Below are positions 33,450-40,840 of a DNA stretch of 55,069 nt, piece by piece; within the stretch, counting starts at the first letter, position 1, and each line of letters begins with the position of its first letter. Position numbers and translations under genes: made by a program. Source of the DNA: a virus. The notes under the pieces are model-generated. The model saw only the letters and a list, made by a program, of their open reading frames with translations. It was not told the origin of the DNA and searched no databases. The stretch lies in the IMG/VR virus record IMGVR_UViG_3300036792_000058, positions 1-55,069 of that record. One strand, given 5' to 3'.

Positions 33450-33563
33450 GAGACGAGCCGGATGTACCTGGTTATCCTTGCGAAGAATGTGGTTCGAATC
33501 CACCGGGCCTTCGGGCTTAGGGAGTGTGGCTTCTCCAGTTCCAGGTATGCTTACGCCCGTCTC
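33450..33563 (+). ncRNA. Y RNA 7, nearest to the Ro gene
   Basis: Outer helix GAGACG/CGTCTC, 5' strand AGCCGGATG, 7-bp inner helix TACCTGG/CCAGGTA (33465 and 33541), TTATC, 3' strand GCTTACGCC. The insert has T-arm GTGG-TTCGAAT-CCAC (33489-33503), a shortened acceptor hairpin capped by TTCG (33507-33516) and D-arm GGAG/CTCC with GG in the loop (33521-33536). It has the cleanest pairing and lies 26 bases before the Ro start codon. Confidence 0.85.
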
Positions 33564-33589
33564 AACTAACACACAGGAAGGAACACCCG

Positions 33590-35197
33590 ATGGCCGACGC
33601 ACTCCGCTCGTTCAGGCACGGCGTTACCCCGCAGACCGAGCAGGCCCGTCCCGACGAAGTGAAGAACAACGCCGGCGGCTACGTGTTCGAGGTTGACGAC
33701 CGCACCCGGCTCAACCGCTTCCTGACCCTCGGCACCGAGGGCGGCACGTACTACGTGGACGAGCAGAAGCTCACCCGTGACAACGCCAAGCTCGTCGTCA
33801 AGATGAGCGAGGGCAGCGACCGCAAGCTGATCATGGACACCGTGATGGTGTCGCACGACGGGCGTGCCCCGCGTAACCAGCCTGCCCTGTTCGCCATGGC
33901 GGCTGCGGCCGGACTCGGCGACACTGCCTACCGGCACGAGGCGCTGGACTTCCTGCCCCAGGTCGCGCGCACCGGCTACCACTTCCTGGTCTGGGCCGAG
34001 TACATCGAGATGTTCCGTGGCTGGGGCCCGCAACTCGTCAAGGGCGTCGCGAACTGGTACAAGATCCAGTCGCCGGAAGACCTCGCCTACCAGGTGCTGA
34101 AGTACAAGCAGCGCGAGGGCTGGTCGCAGCGCGACCTCATGCGGCTGGCCAATGGTGCCGGCGGCCTCAAGCACGGGGCCACCTCAGCGCAGGCGGCTGT
34201 GTTCGATTACGTCATGAAGGGCCACTTCGACCCTGACGCGCTGCCGCCGGTCATCGAGGCCGCCCACAAGGCGCACGAGACCCGCGACGTTCGTGAGTGG
34301 GTACGGCTGATCGAGCGCAACCGCTCGCTGTCGTGGGAGATGCTGCCCTCCGAGGCGCTGGCCAAGGCTGAGGTGTGGGTCGCGCTGATCGACAACGGGA
34401 ACCTCCCGCTCGGCGCGCTGCTGCGCAACCTGTCGCGGCTGACCCGGCTGGGTGTCATCGCCCCGATGTCCACGTACAACGCGTGGATCGCGGCCCTGCT
34501 CACTGACAAGACGGCGATCCTCAAGGCGCGCATCCACCCGATCCAGGTGCTGCTGGCGCTCAAGACCTACGCCCTGGGGCACTCAATCCAGGGCACCTCA
34601 CGGTGGCTGCCGGTCCCGCAGGTCACTGACGCGCTGAACGAGATGTTCTACCTCGCGTTCGGCAACGTGGTGCCCTCGGGCAAGCGCACGCTGATCTGCC
34701 TGGACGTGTCCAGCTCGATGAACAACACCGTCTCCGGCTACGCGTTCAAGGCGCGGGAGATCTCGGCTGCCATGGCCCTGATCACGATGAAGACCGAGCC
34801 GCAGTACGCGGCGATGGCCTTCTCCCACCAGTTCGTGCCGCTAGGCATCTCCCCCGCGCAGCGCCTGGACGACGTGGTGAACTCGATCTCCAACCTGCCG
34901 TTCGGCCGGACTGACTGCGCGCTGCCCATGGCGTGGGCCCAGTACAACAACCTGGCGGTGGACACCTTCCAGGTCTGGACGGACAACGAGACCTGGTACG
35001 GGCCCAACGGCCACCCGCACGAGGCGCTGAAGAGCTACCGCCGGGCCACCGGCATCAACGCCCGGCTCCAGGTGGCTGCGGTCACCCCGACGCAGTTCTC
35101 GATCGCGGACCCGCTGGACCCCGGTCAGCTCGACGTGTCCGGGTTCGACGCGGCGGTGCCGAAGCTGATGGCCGACCACGCTCGCGGAGACATCTGA
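33590..35197 (+). CDS. rsr: Ro60/Rsr homologue (TROVE and vWA domains)
   Basis: 535 residues from ATG 33590 with AGGAAGGAA upstream. The N-terminal ~360 residues have the Ro HEAT-repeat ring pattern (LNRFLTLGTEGGTYYVDEQ, YHFLVWAEYIEMFRGWG, WSQRDLMRLANG). A von Willebrand A domain follows with an intact MIDAS (LDVSSSMN, Asp372). Ro binds misfolded RNAs in its central hole and Y RNA on its outer face. In bacteria Rsr works with Y RNA and exoribonuclease. The adjacency to a Y RNA array fits an Rsr ribonucleoprotein. Confidence 0.95.
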   Translation: MADALRSFRHGVTPQTEQARPDEVKNNAGGYVFEVDDRTRLNRFLTLGTEGGTYYVDEQKLTRDNAKLVVKMSEGSDRKLIMDTVMVSHDGRAPRNQPALFAMAAAAGLGDTAYRHEALDFLPQVARTGYHFLVWAEYIEMFRGWGPQLVKGVANWYKIQSPEDLAYQVLKYKQREGWSQRDLMRLANGAGGLKHGATSAQAAVFDYVMKGHFDPDALPPVIEAAHKAHETRDVREWVRLIERNRSLSWEMLPSEALAKAEVWVALIDNGNLPLGALLRNLSRLTRLGVIAPMSTYNAWIAALLTDKTAILKARIHPIQVLLALKTYALGHSIQGTSRWLPVPQVTDALNEMFYLAFGNVVPSGKRTLICLDVSSSMNNTVSGYAFKAREISAAMALITMKTEPQYAAMAFSHQFVPLGISPAQRLDDVVNSISNLPFGRTDCALPMAWAQYNNLAVDTFQVWTDNETWYGPNGHPHEALKSYRRATGINARLQVAAVTPTQFSIADPLDPGQLDVSGFDAAVPKLMADHARGDI

Positions 35198-35349
35198 TGA
35201 CCACCGTCATCTGGCGCAATTCCGAAACGCGCGAGGAATCGGTTCAGCGCCCCGGCGACCCGGTGTTCGTGGAGAGCCAGTCGGTCACCCAGGCAGGCAG
35301 CGGCAGCACGGTCATCATCTCGTACCGGCCATTCGAGTTCGCCTTTTAG
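35197..35349 (+). CDS. 50-residue hypothetical protein downstream of Ro
   Basis: ATG overlaps the Ro stop (TGATG). Begins TTVIWRNSETREESVQRPG and ends with a strand (STVIISYRPFEFAF). Beta-rich, no family recognised. Translational coupling suggests it is produced with Ro and could be a partner. Confidence 0.65.
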   Translation: MTTVIWRNSETREESVQRPGDPVFVESQSVTQAGSGSTVIISYRPFEFAF

Positions 35350-35351
35350 GA

Positions 35352-36173
35352 GTGACCGTGCAGCTACGGGTGCTAGTCGCCTGTGAGTGCAGCGGCCGGG
35401 TGCGCGAGGCGTTTGCGAAGCGCGGGTGGCAGGCGTGGTCGGCAGACCTGCTGCCCAGTGAACTGCCCCCGCGCCTGCTCGCCACCCGTGACATCGCCAG
35501 GGTCCTGGTTAACAAGAGCGCCCCCATGAACGCGGGCGGCCACTACCAGGGCGACGTGCTCGACCTGTTCAACTGGAACCACCCGGTCAACGACGGGCGC
35601 AGCAACCTGAACCGTCACTGGCCGGTATGGGATGCTACCCCGTCGCCGCCCCTGTGGGACCTGATCATCGCCCACCCGCCGTGCACTGACCTGAGCTACG
35701 CCGGGGCCCGGTGGTTCAAGCTCAAGGACGCCCGGCGCGGCGGTGACGGCCGGATGCAGGCGGCTGCCGCGTTCTTCATGGAGATGCTGACCGCGCCCAG
35801 CCCGCTGATAGCTGTGGAGAATCCTCACAGCATCATCCAGGAGGAGGGCTGGGCCGGCAGGTCCGATCAGGTTGTCCAGCCGTGGTGGTTCGGTGACCCG
35901 TACGTCAAGGACACGCACCTGTGGCTCAAGGCACTGCCCGAGCTGAACCCGGACAAGCCTGTCACCCCCGAGTGGCGGGTGACGACCGGCGGTGGTAGCT
36001 GGCGAACTGACAAGGCCGCCCAGCGCAAGGCGATGTCCTCCTACGAGGACTCCGAGGGCAGGATCAACCGCGCTAAGGTGAGGTCACGGACGTTCCCCGG
36101 CTTCGCCCGCGCGATGGCGGACCAGTGGGGCTCGTTCGCGGAGAAGTACTACGCCGATCTCGGACGACACTAG
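35352..36173 (+). CDS. DNA (cytosine) methyltransferase-like protein
   Basis: 273 residues. LRVLVACECSGRVREAFAKRG resembles the SAM-binding start of C5 methyltransferases. IIAHPPCTDLSYAG (~106-120) has the PPC catalytic motif, and AVENPHSIIQ (~154) corresponds to motif VI. The later FGDPYVKDTHLWLKALPEL is typical of a phage subfamily annotated as cytosine methyltransferase. GTG start. Could protect phage DNA from host restriction. Confidence 0.7.
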   Translation: MTVQLRVLVACECSGRVREAFAKRGWQAWSADLLPSELPPRLLATRDIARVLVNKSAPMNAGGHYQGDVLDLFNWNHPVNDGRSNLNRHWPVWDATPSPPLWDLIIAHPPCTDLSYAGARWFKLKDARRGGDGRMQAAAAFFMEMLTAPSPLIAVENPHSIIQEEGWAGRSDQVVQPWWFGDPYVKDTHLWLKALPELNPDKPVTPEWRVTTGGGSWRTDKAAQRKAMSSYEDSEGRINRAKVRSRTFPGFARAMADQWGSFAEKYYADLGRH

Positions 36174-36182
36174 GCTGGAGCC

Positions 36183-36785
36183 ATGGCCGACAGCAACGAC
36201 GTTCTCCAGCAGTACTACCCGTGGCTGCGGAAGACGGCAGGTAACCTGATCGGCTTTGACGACCCGTGGCTGGACGACCTGATCCAGGAGGGGTACATCG
36301 CCATGTGGCGGGCCTACCAGGACTACGACCCGGACAGGGGCCCGCTGGTGCCGCGCCTGCTGTACTGCGCCCGCAAGCGCATGGTGAACGTCGCCTACGG
36401 GGCGCACAGGTACACGGGCCACGAGCCGGCACGCGGCCATGCGGAGGCGAAGTCTCCCCTGCACTATGACGAACTCCCAGACCGCGAGTACGTGATGCCC
36501 GTGACCAGGGACGACCCGTACGTTGAGCCGTCGCTGACCGATGCCCTGGCAGCCCTGCCGCCGAAGCAGCGCGCGTACGTGTTCCTGCGGTTCTGGATAG
36601 CCAACGGCGCGTTCGGCCGCACTCCCTCGGTCATGAGGCTGCGCGAGCAGTACCCGCTGCTGGGTAACGACAAGCTCTGGCTCAGGGCCCGCGACGCACT
36701 CCGTAAAGACCCACGGGTGCGGGTGCTAGCGGGACTTCCGCCAGTAGAAATAGATGAAGACACTGCGGCGTTAGGAATAACATGA
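36183..36785 (+). CDS. Sigma-factor-like transcription regulator
   Basis: 200 residues. The N-terminus (YYPWLRKTAGNLIGFDD, LDDLIQEGYIAMWRAYQDY, PRLLYCARKRM) fits sigma-70 region 2. A central DALAALPPKQRAYVFLRFW could be region 4 start, but the usual helix-turn-helix after it is divergent (TPSVMRLREQYPLLGNDKLW). Probably redirects host RNA polymerase to phage promoters. Confidence 0.7.
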   Translation: MADSNDVLQQYYPWLRKTAGNLIGFDDPWLDDLIQEGYIAMWRAYQDYDPDRGPLVPRLLYCARKRMVNVAYGAHRYTGHEPARGHAEAKSPLHYDELPDREYVMPVTRDDPYVEPSLTDALAALPPKQRAYVFLRFWIANGAFGRTPSVMRLREQYPLLGNDKLWLRARDALRKDPRVRVLAGLPPVEIDEDTAALGIT

Positions 36786-37057
36786 CTGATTACATCGAGG
36801 GGCCCGCCAAGGGCAAGGTCCAGTTCATCAAGAACGCGGGCGGCATCCAGCTTGAGATGGTGCCCAGTCGCACGGCACCCACCGGCACGTACGTCTGCGT
36901 GGTGGACAACGGGCACTTCGAGGCCGCCGCCATAGCCAAGACCGCAGACGACCTGCAAGCGTTCAACGTTCCCACGGACGACCGCCCCAAGTGGTGGCTG
37001 CACGTGGACGACGAAACCCTCAAGAAGCTCCTGTACGAGGGAGGCAGTGCCCCGTGA
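36782..37057 (+). CDS. Hypothetical protein
   Basis: 91 residues, ATGA overlap with the previous stop. Basic start (GKVQFIKNAGGIQLEMVPS), a central strand-turn (YVCVVDNGHFEAAAIAKT) and an acidic Trp-containing end (KWWLHVDDETLKKLLYEG). No family recognised. Confidence 0.6.
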   Translation: MTDYIEGPAKGKVQFIKNAGGIQLEMVPSRTAPTGTYVCVVDNGHFEAAAIAKTADDLQAFNVPTDDRPKWWLHVDDETLKKLLYEGGSAP

Positions 37058-37146
37058 AGCACATCACCGAGCTGATCGCGTTCATCGCGGTCCTGACATT
37101 CGTCTTCCTGCTGGTCTTCCTGGCCCACAATCACTGGCACTTCTGA
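37054..37146 (+). CDS. 30-residue membrane peptide
   Basis: GTG overlaps the previous stop and its own TGA overlaps the next ATG. Almost all one TM segment (~6-24, LIAFIAVLTFVFLLVFLA) with a His/Trp end (HNHWHF). Coupling at both ends supports it being translated. Confidence 0.55.
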   Translation: MKHITELIAFIAVLTFVFLLVFLAHNHWHF

Positions 37147-38006
37147 TGAAGGAACACTACCGCCCGAAGCAGGAGAAGCGGTCGCTGGACAAGCACGCTA
37201 CCCCGTGGCACAAAGAGGTAGCCGAGCGGGGGACGATCCTGCTCACCGAGGTGGGCTCGGGCCTGCACGGCACGTCTGTCTCTGACCAGGACGACCGCGA
37301 CGAGATGGGCGTGTGCATCGAGCCGCCGGATGCCGTGATCGGCTTCAAGAGCTTCGAGCAGTACGAGTGGAAGACCGCCTGGGAGCGCGAGGGGATGCGC
37401 GCCAACCGCTCCGGTCCCGGTGACGTGGACCTGGTGGTCTACAGCCTCCGCAAGTGGATGCGGCTGGCGATGAACGGCAACCCCACCGTGCTGCTGATGC
37501 TGTTCGCCCCCAGTAACAAGATCGTCCGGCAGTCGGTCGAGGGCATCGAGCTGCGCCGGATGATGCCGCAGTACATCCTGAGCCAGCTCGCGGGCCAGCG
37601 CTTCATCGGCTACCTGCACAAGCAGCGTGAGAACCTGCTGTCTCACAATGGCAAGGGCCGGGACTGCACGCGGCCGGAGCTGATCGAGAAGTACGGCTTC
37701 GACACCAAGTTCGCCGGGCACATGATCCGGCTGGGCATCCAGGGGCTGGAACTTCTGAACACGGGCAAGATCACGCTGCCGATGACCTCGGCCGACGCCT
37801 ACCTGATCAAGGCGATCCGCACCGGGAACTACAAGATGGACGAGTGCCTGGCCATGGCAGAGATCCTGGAGGAAGACCTGGTTACCCTGATGGCCTCCGG
37901 CAAGTCCCCGCTGCGGCCGGAACCTGCCTACGAGGAGATCGACAAGTGGCTGGCGGCCATCTACCAGTGGCGCTGGACAACGGACGCAATCAACCAGGAG
38001 GAATGA
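37146..38006 (+). CDS. RlaP-like nucleotidyltransferase (DNA polymerase beta superfamily)
   Basis: 286 residues from ATG 37146. GSGLHGTSVSDQDDRDEMGV (~37-56) matches the GS...D-x-D nucleotidyltransferase motif as seen in the RlaP family, where the name means RNA ligase-associated protein. DVDLVVYSLRKWMRLAMNGNP and the HMIRLGIQGLELLNTG helix also fit that family. It lies 2 kb after the Ro gene, so a role in RNA end repair or tailing is an inference. Confidence 0.7.
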   Translation: MKEHYRPKQEKRSLDKHATPWHKEVAERGTILLTEVGSGLHGTSVSDQDDRDEMGVCIEPPDAVIGFKSFEQYEWKTAWEREGMRANRSGPGDVDLVVYSLRKWMRLAMNGNPTVLLMLFAPSNKIVRQSVEGIELRRMMPQYILSQLAGQRFIGYLHKQRENLLSHNGKGRDCTRPELIEKYGFDTKFAGHMIRLGIQGLELLNTGKITLPMTSADAYLIKAIRTGNYKMDECLAMAEILEEDLVTLMASGKSPLRPEPAYEEIDKWLAAIYQWRWTTDAINQEE

Positions 38007-38380
38007 TGGTCTACGTCGCGTCCCTCTGTCACCACATAGAAGAGGGCACTACCGTCCGGATCGAGGAAGTCAGCCTCTGGCACCTGTACAAGGAACACCT
38101 GGGCGACTGGGTGTTCGGTGCGATGTCGCGTATCCAGTACGACTGGATGTACGAGGTGCGCTGGGGACGCAAGGACCCCGACTGGGGGCTAGCCGACCAC
38201 AGCCTGGGGCACCTGCTGTTCGCCTTTTCCCAGTGGTGCGGCAACGGCTTCGGGCACTGGCACGACCGGAAGCTGATTGCTTCCTTCCCGGTGACGCCTG
38301 AATGGGTGCGCGAGCACATGCCTGAGCTAGGATGGCCTTGGGACGGCAGCGAACTTGACTGTGAGGAGGGTTCACAGTGA
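38003..38380 (+). CDS. Hypothetical protein rich in His and Trp
   Basis: 125 residues from ATG-ATG at 38003 or 38006, overlapping the previous stop. Contains LWHLYKEHLGDWVFGAMSR, LGHLLFAFSQWCGNG and HWHDRKL. Frequent aromatic and His residues suggest a metal or hydrophobic core, but no family is recognised. Confidence 0.6.
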   Translation: MMVYVASLCHHIEEGTTVRIEEVSLWHLYKEHLGDWVFGAMSRIQYDWMYEVRWGRKDPDWGLADHSLGHLLFAFSQWCGNGFGHWHDRKLIASFPVTPEWVREHMPELGWPWDGSELDCEEGSQ

Positions 38381-38832
38381 CGGCCCTGACTGAGCACCTG
38401 ATGCCGTGGTACCCGTTCGAGGACGCGAGCATCATCATCCCGTCGCGCGTCTACTGGAGATCTGAGCACCCGCTGGAGATCGTCATCGTCTTCGGCACCA
38501 CCGTTGACGAGGCAGACAACCCGGACTACAACGACCCGGACGCCAGCCACATCAGGTGGGTGTTCAGCCGGGAGCTGCTGACCGAGGCGCGGATGAAGGG
38601 CAAGGCGGGCATCGGGGACGTGCACGTGGAGATCACCCGCGACACGATGTTCCTCACCCTCACCAGCCCGTTCGGCGAGGTCAAGCTTCGAACGGTGTCC
38701 CGGCTCATGGAGGAGTTCATCAGGCGCACGTACGAGGTGACGAACTCCGAAGCCGAGGAAGGGGCCATGCCGCTGACGGACATCGAGCTTCAGTTGATCG
38801 TGCGCGAGTGGGAGGGCAAGAGCTTTGATTGA
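38377..38832 (+). CDS. SsgA-like protein (SALP)
   Basis: 151 residues. The pattern IIPSRVYWRSEHPLEIVIVF, IRWVFSRELLTEARMKG, GIGDVHVEIT, FLTLTSPFGEVKL and MEEFIRRTYEV matches the SsgA family. SsgA-like proteins control septum placement and sporulation in streptomycetes and relatives. Length is normal for the family. A phage copy could delay sporulation, relocate division proteins, or aid release from mycelium. Confidence 0.8.
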   Translation: MTALTEHLMPWYPFEDASIIIPSRVYWRSEHPLEIVIVFGTTVDEADNPDYNDPDASHIRWVFSRELLTEARMKGKAGIGDVHVEITRDTMFLTLTSPFGEVKLRTVSRLMEEFIRRTYEVTNSEAEEGAMPLTDIELQLIVREWEGKSFD

Positions 38833-39316
38833 CGGGCTGGTTGACAGCGTAATCGGCGTTGACCCCGGCCCGAGCACCGGCATCTCGTTCATCGACTACA
38901 TCGGTGACCGCATCGAGGGGTCCGCGCACATCCAGGTGGACGGCAAGTCCGCGTACGTTGTCCTGGAGGCGATGCTAGCCCGCTACTACAGCGACGCCAC
39001 GGTCTTCCGCGTCCGCGCCGCCCAGGTCGAGGCGTTCGTCCACGCGCAAAGCGCCGGGTCCAAGGGCGAGGACGCTGAAGTTACCCGGCAACTGGCGTTC
39101 AAGCTCGCTGAACTCCTCCAGCTCTGGGGCTACAACGTAGAGATGCGCAAGAAAGCAGACATCTACAAGAAGGACGGCACCGGCTGGGCCAACGACAAGC
39201 GCCTGGAGCGAGCCGGCCTGCTCCGGCCACCTGAGAACCGCCACGCCAACGACGGCACCCGCCACGCCCTGTACCGCGCCGTCCACGACCTGCACAAGCC
39301 CGACCCCCTGAGGTGA
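38825..39316 (+). CDS. RuvC-like Holliday junction resolvase
   Basis: 163 residues from TTG, overlapping the SsgA-like gene. IGVDPGPSTGISFI carries the first catalytic Asp (D13). A central VRAAQVEAFVHAQSAG likely carries an acidic residue, and the C-terminus has HANDGTRHALY with the usual Asp. This matches the RNase H fold of RuvC-type resolvases. Would trim branched phage DNA before packaging. Confidence 0.75.
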   Translation: MIDGLVDSVIGVDPGPSTGISFIDYIGDRIEGSAHIQVDGKSAYVVLEAMLARYYSDATVFRVRAAQVEAFVHAQSAGSKGEDAEVTRQLAFKLAELLQLWGYNVEMRKKADIYKKDGTGWANDKRLERAGLLRPPENRHANDGTRHALYRAVHDLHKPDPLR

Positions 39317-39319
39317 GAG

Positions 39320-39556
39320 ATGCCGCAACCAGTCGTGTACATCTACGAGGTCAAGATCACGGGCCAGCCTTCGGCCTATTTCACCTGGCCTAACCCCGCG
39401 AAGAAGTTCATCCGGGACGTGTACACCACCTTTGACGGCGCGCTCGCCCTGCCTCCCAGGGACAGGCTGAAGGTCACCCGCCACAAGGTCAATCCCCGTG
39501 CGAGCCACGCCATGATCGAGGATGTTATCGACGTGGAGGAGTGGCTTGCTGCCTGA
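39320..39556 (+). CDS. Hypothetical protein
   Basis: 78 residues. Beta-like start (PQPVVYIYEVKITGQPSAYF), then a helical end (SHAMIEDVIDVEEWLAA). No family recognised. The next gene starts inside its last codons. Confidence 0.6.
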   Translation: MPQPVVYIYEVKITGQPSAYFTWPNPAKKFIRDVYTTFDGALALPPRDRLKVTRHKVNPRASHAMIEDVIDVEEWLAA

Positions 39557-39740
39557 GGGCGCGTTCTGGGTGCACAGGACCAAGGTCTACAAGGACGGGC
39601 CCGCGTGGGCGTGGAAATGCACGTCCTGCGAGGCCCCGCGAACTCTTCCCTTTGTAGGGGATCACACGCAGCTTCAGGCGTACGTGCGTGCCTGGAACCA
39701 CACGTCACTAGGAGGTTACAGCTATGCCGGACCTGACTGA
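39546..39740 (+). CDS. Small zinc-knuckle protein
   Basis: 64 residues from TTG 39546, with GGAGGAG just upstream; an ATG at 39522 would give 72. Contains WKCTSCEAPRTL and a later AWNH, so a CxxC plus His arrangement. Probably a small nucleic-acid or protein binding factor. Confidence 0.5.
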   Translation: MLPEGAFWVHRTKVYKDGPAWAWKCTSCEAPRTLPFVGDHTQLQAYVRAWNHTSLGGYSYAGPD

Positions 39741-40182
39741 CTACACAGACAACGAGATCGCGGCGGAGAACGGCCGGCGCTACAAGATCCAGCGCGCACG
39801 GGTAGAGCGAGAGAACGAGGCACGACGGCTGGCGTACGAGGAGAAGATCACCCAGAGGCTGCGCGGGGACATAGCTATCGCGCTCGGCCTGCCCGGCATC
39901 ACCGATGCCCAGCTTGACGGCATCCTGGCGGCGGTGCGGGAATATAACGAGAGCACCTGGGACTTATACCAGGCGACAGCAAACTTCTGGAGGAAGCATG
40001 CGACAGCCAGTGCTCGTGGTCCTGGACGTGGACCCGGACACCGACATGGACCAGCTAGGCCGTGGGATCGAGATGGAACTCCGCGACGCGGGCCGCAAGG
40101 TGCAGTGGGCAGTCCCCGTGCAGCGCACGGACGGCGTTCCCGCCGGAATGGTGGTGGCTCCCCGTGGGTAGGCCCGCCATGA
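39724..40182 (+). CDS. Coiled-coil hypothetical protein with read-through tail
   Basis: 152 residues as read. Residues 1-~92 are a charged helical protein (IAAENGRRYKIQRARVEREN, ITQRLRGDIAIALGLPG). From ~93 the frame overlaps the next gene and becomes Gly/Arg/Pro-rich, like an out-of-frame reading. Its stop overlaps the ATG at 40179. The original end was probably near 40000. Confidence 0.5.
   Translation: MPDLTDYTDNEIAAENGRRYKIQRARVERENEARRLAYEEKITQRLRGDIAIALGLPGITDAQLDGILAAVREYNESTWDLYQATANFWRKHATASARGPGRGPGHRHGPARPWDRDGTPRRGPQGAVGSPRAAHGRRSRRNGGGSPWVGPP
39998..40171 (+). CDS. 57-residue hypothetical protein
   Basis: ATG 39998 with AGGAAG upstream. RQPVLVVLDVDPDTDMDQLG, then RDAGRKVQWAVPVQ and GVPAGMVVAPRG. 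Strand-helix-strand pattern. Lies wholly inside the overlapping frame of the preceding ORF. No family recognised. Confidence 0.6.
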   Translation: MRQPVLVVLDVDPDTDMDQLGRGIEMELRDAGRKVQWAVPVQRTDGVPAGMVVAPRG

Positions 40183-40364
40183 CGCGCATCGCCCAGATCA
40201 CCGGCACCCGGCACAACGAGCACGCCCTGGGGATTATGACCAAGATCAGGGAGAACGCGCCGGAGAAGGAACTGGGCAAGGGCGTCTTCATCCGCGTCTC
40301 CAAGCGTGACCTGCCCGGCCTGCGCGCCCTGGTGACGTACCTGGAAGCCCTGGACGACTGCTGA
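40179..40364 (+). CDS. 61-residue hypothetical protein
   Basis: ATG 40179. TRIAQITGTRHNEHALGIMTKI, then KGVFIRVSKRDLPGLRALVTY. Small alpha/beta protein; the last base of its stop is the first of the next ATG. No family recognised. Confidence 0.6.
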   Translation: MTRIAQITGTRHNEHALGIMTKIRENAPEKELGKGVFIRVSKRDLPGLRALVTYLEALDDC

Positions 40365-40840
40365 TGGAATCCTGGTGGGCACTCGTCCTGTGGTCGCTGG
40401 CCGGCTACCTGCTGGTGGGGTCATTCATCTCCCGGTTCGTCTACCAGCAGGTGGAGTTCGAGGGCTTCAAGCGCATTCCAGCCAGCGGCAACCGCTACTA
40501 CGACTACGACAGCGGCTACAAGTACACATCGACCAAAGAGCGGAACGCCGGCAAGGCATGGTGGCTCTCCCAGACATGGGGCCTGTGGGTAACACTCGGC
40601 CCGCCTGCTGCGGTGCTGGCCGGCGTCGGCGCTGCGTTCTTCTTCACCGGCGTGGGTGTCGGCAAGGCGGTCGAGTGGTGGATCAAGTCTGACTCCATCA
40701 GCGTCAAGCCGCTGGTGCCGCACCGCCCTTCCCTGGCCTCGGCTGAGGAGAAGCTGGACAGCGTGACGAAAGAACTCGCCGGGCTGCAAAAGGACAACGC
40801 GGTACGGTACGAGTGGGACAAGGGGACGGGCGATGAATGA
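40364..40840 (+). CDS. Membrane protein with two TM segments
   Basis: 158 residues. TM1 ~5-25 (ALVLWSLAGYLLVGSFISRF) and TM2 ~75-98 (LGPPAAVLAGVGAAFFFTGVGVG). Between them a Tyr/Asp-rich loop (SGNRYYDYDSGYKYTS). The end is a charged helix (ASAEEKLDSVTKELAGLQKD). No family recognised. Confidence 0.65.
   Translation: MESWWALVLWSLAGYLLVGSFISRFVYQQVEFEGFKRIPASGNRYYDYDSGYKYTSTKERNAGKAWWLSQTWGLWVTLGPPAAVLAGVGAAFFFTGVGVGKAVEWWIKSDSISVKPLVPHRPSLASAEEKLDSVTKELAGLQKDNAVRYEWDKGTGDE

Noticed and set aside
32640-33563. CRISPR array
   Set aside because: Repeats are short, unevenly spaced (77 to 196 bases) and come as paired strands with covarying helices, unlike identical direct repeats with uniform spacers.
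33301-33696. 131-residue open frame over the Y RNA array
   Set aside because: It crosses RNA units 6 and 7 and the Ro start, has no ribosome site, and its product has no protein-like pattern.
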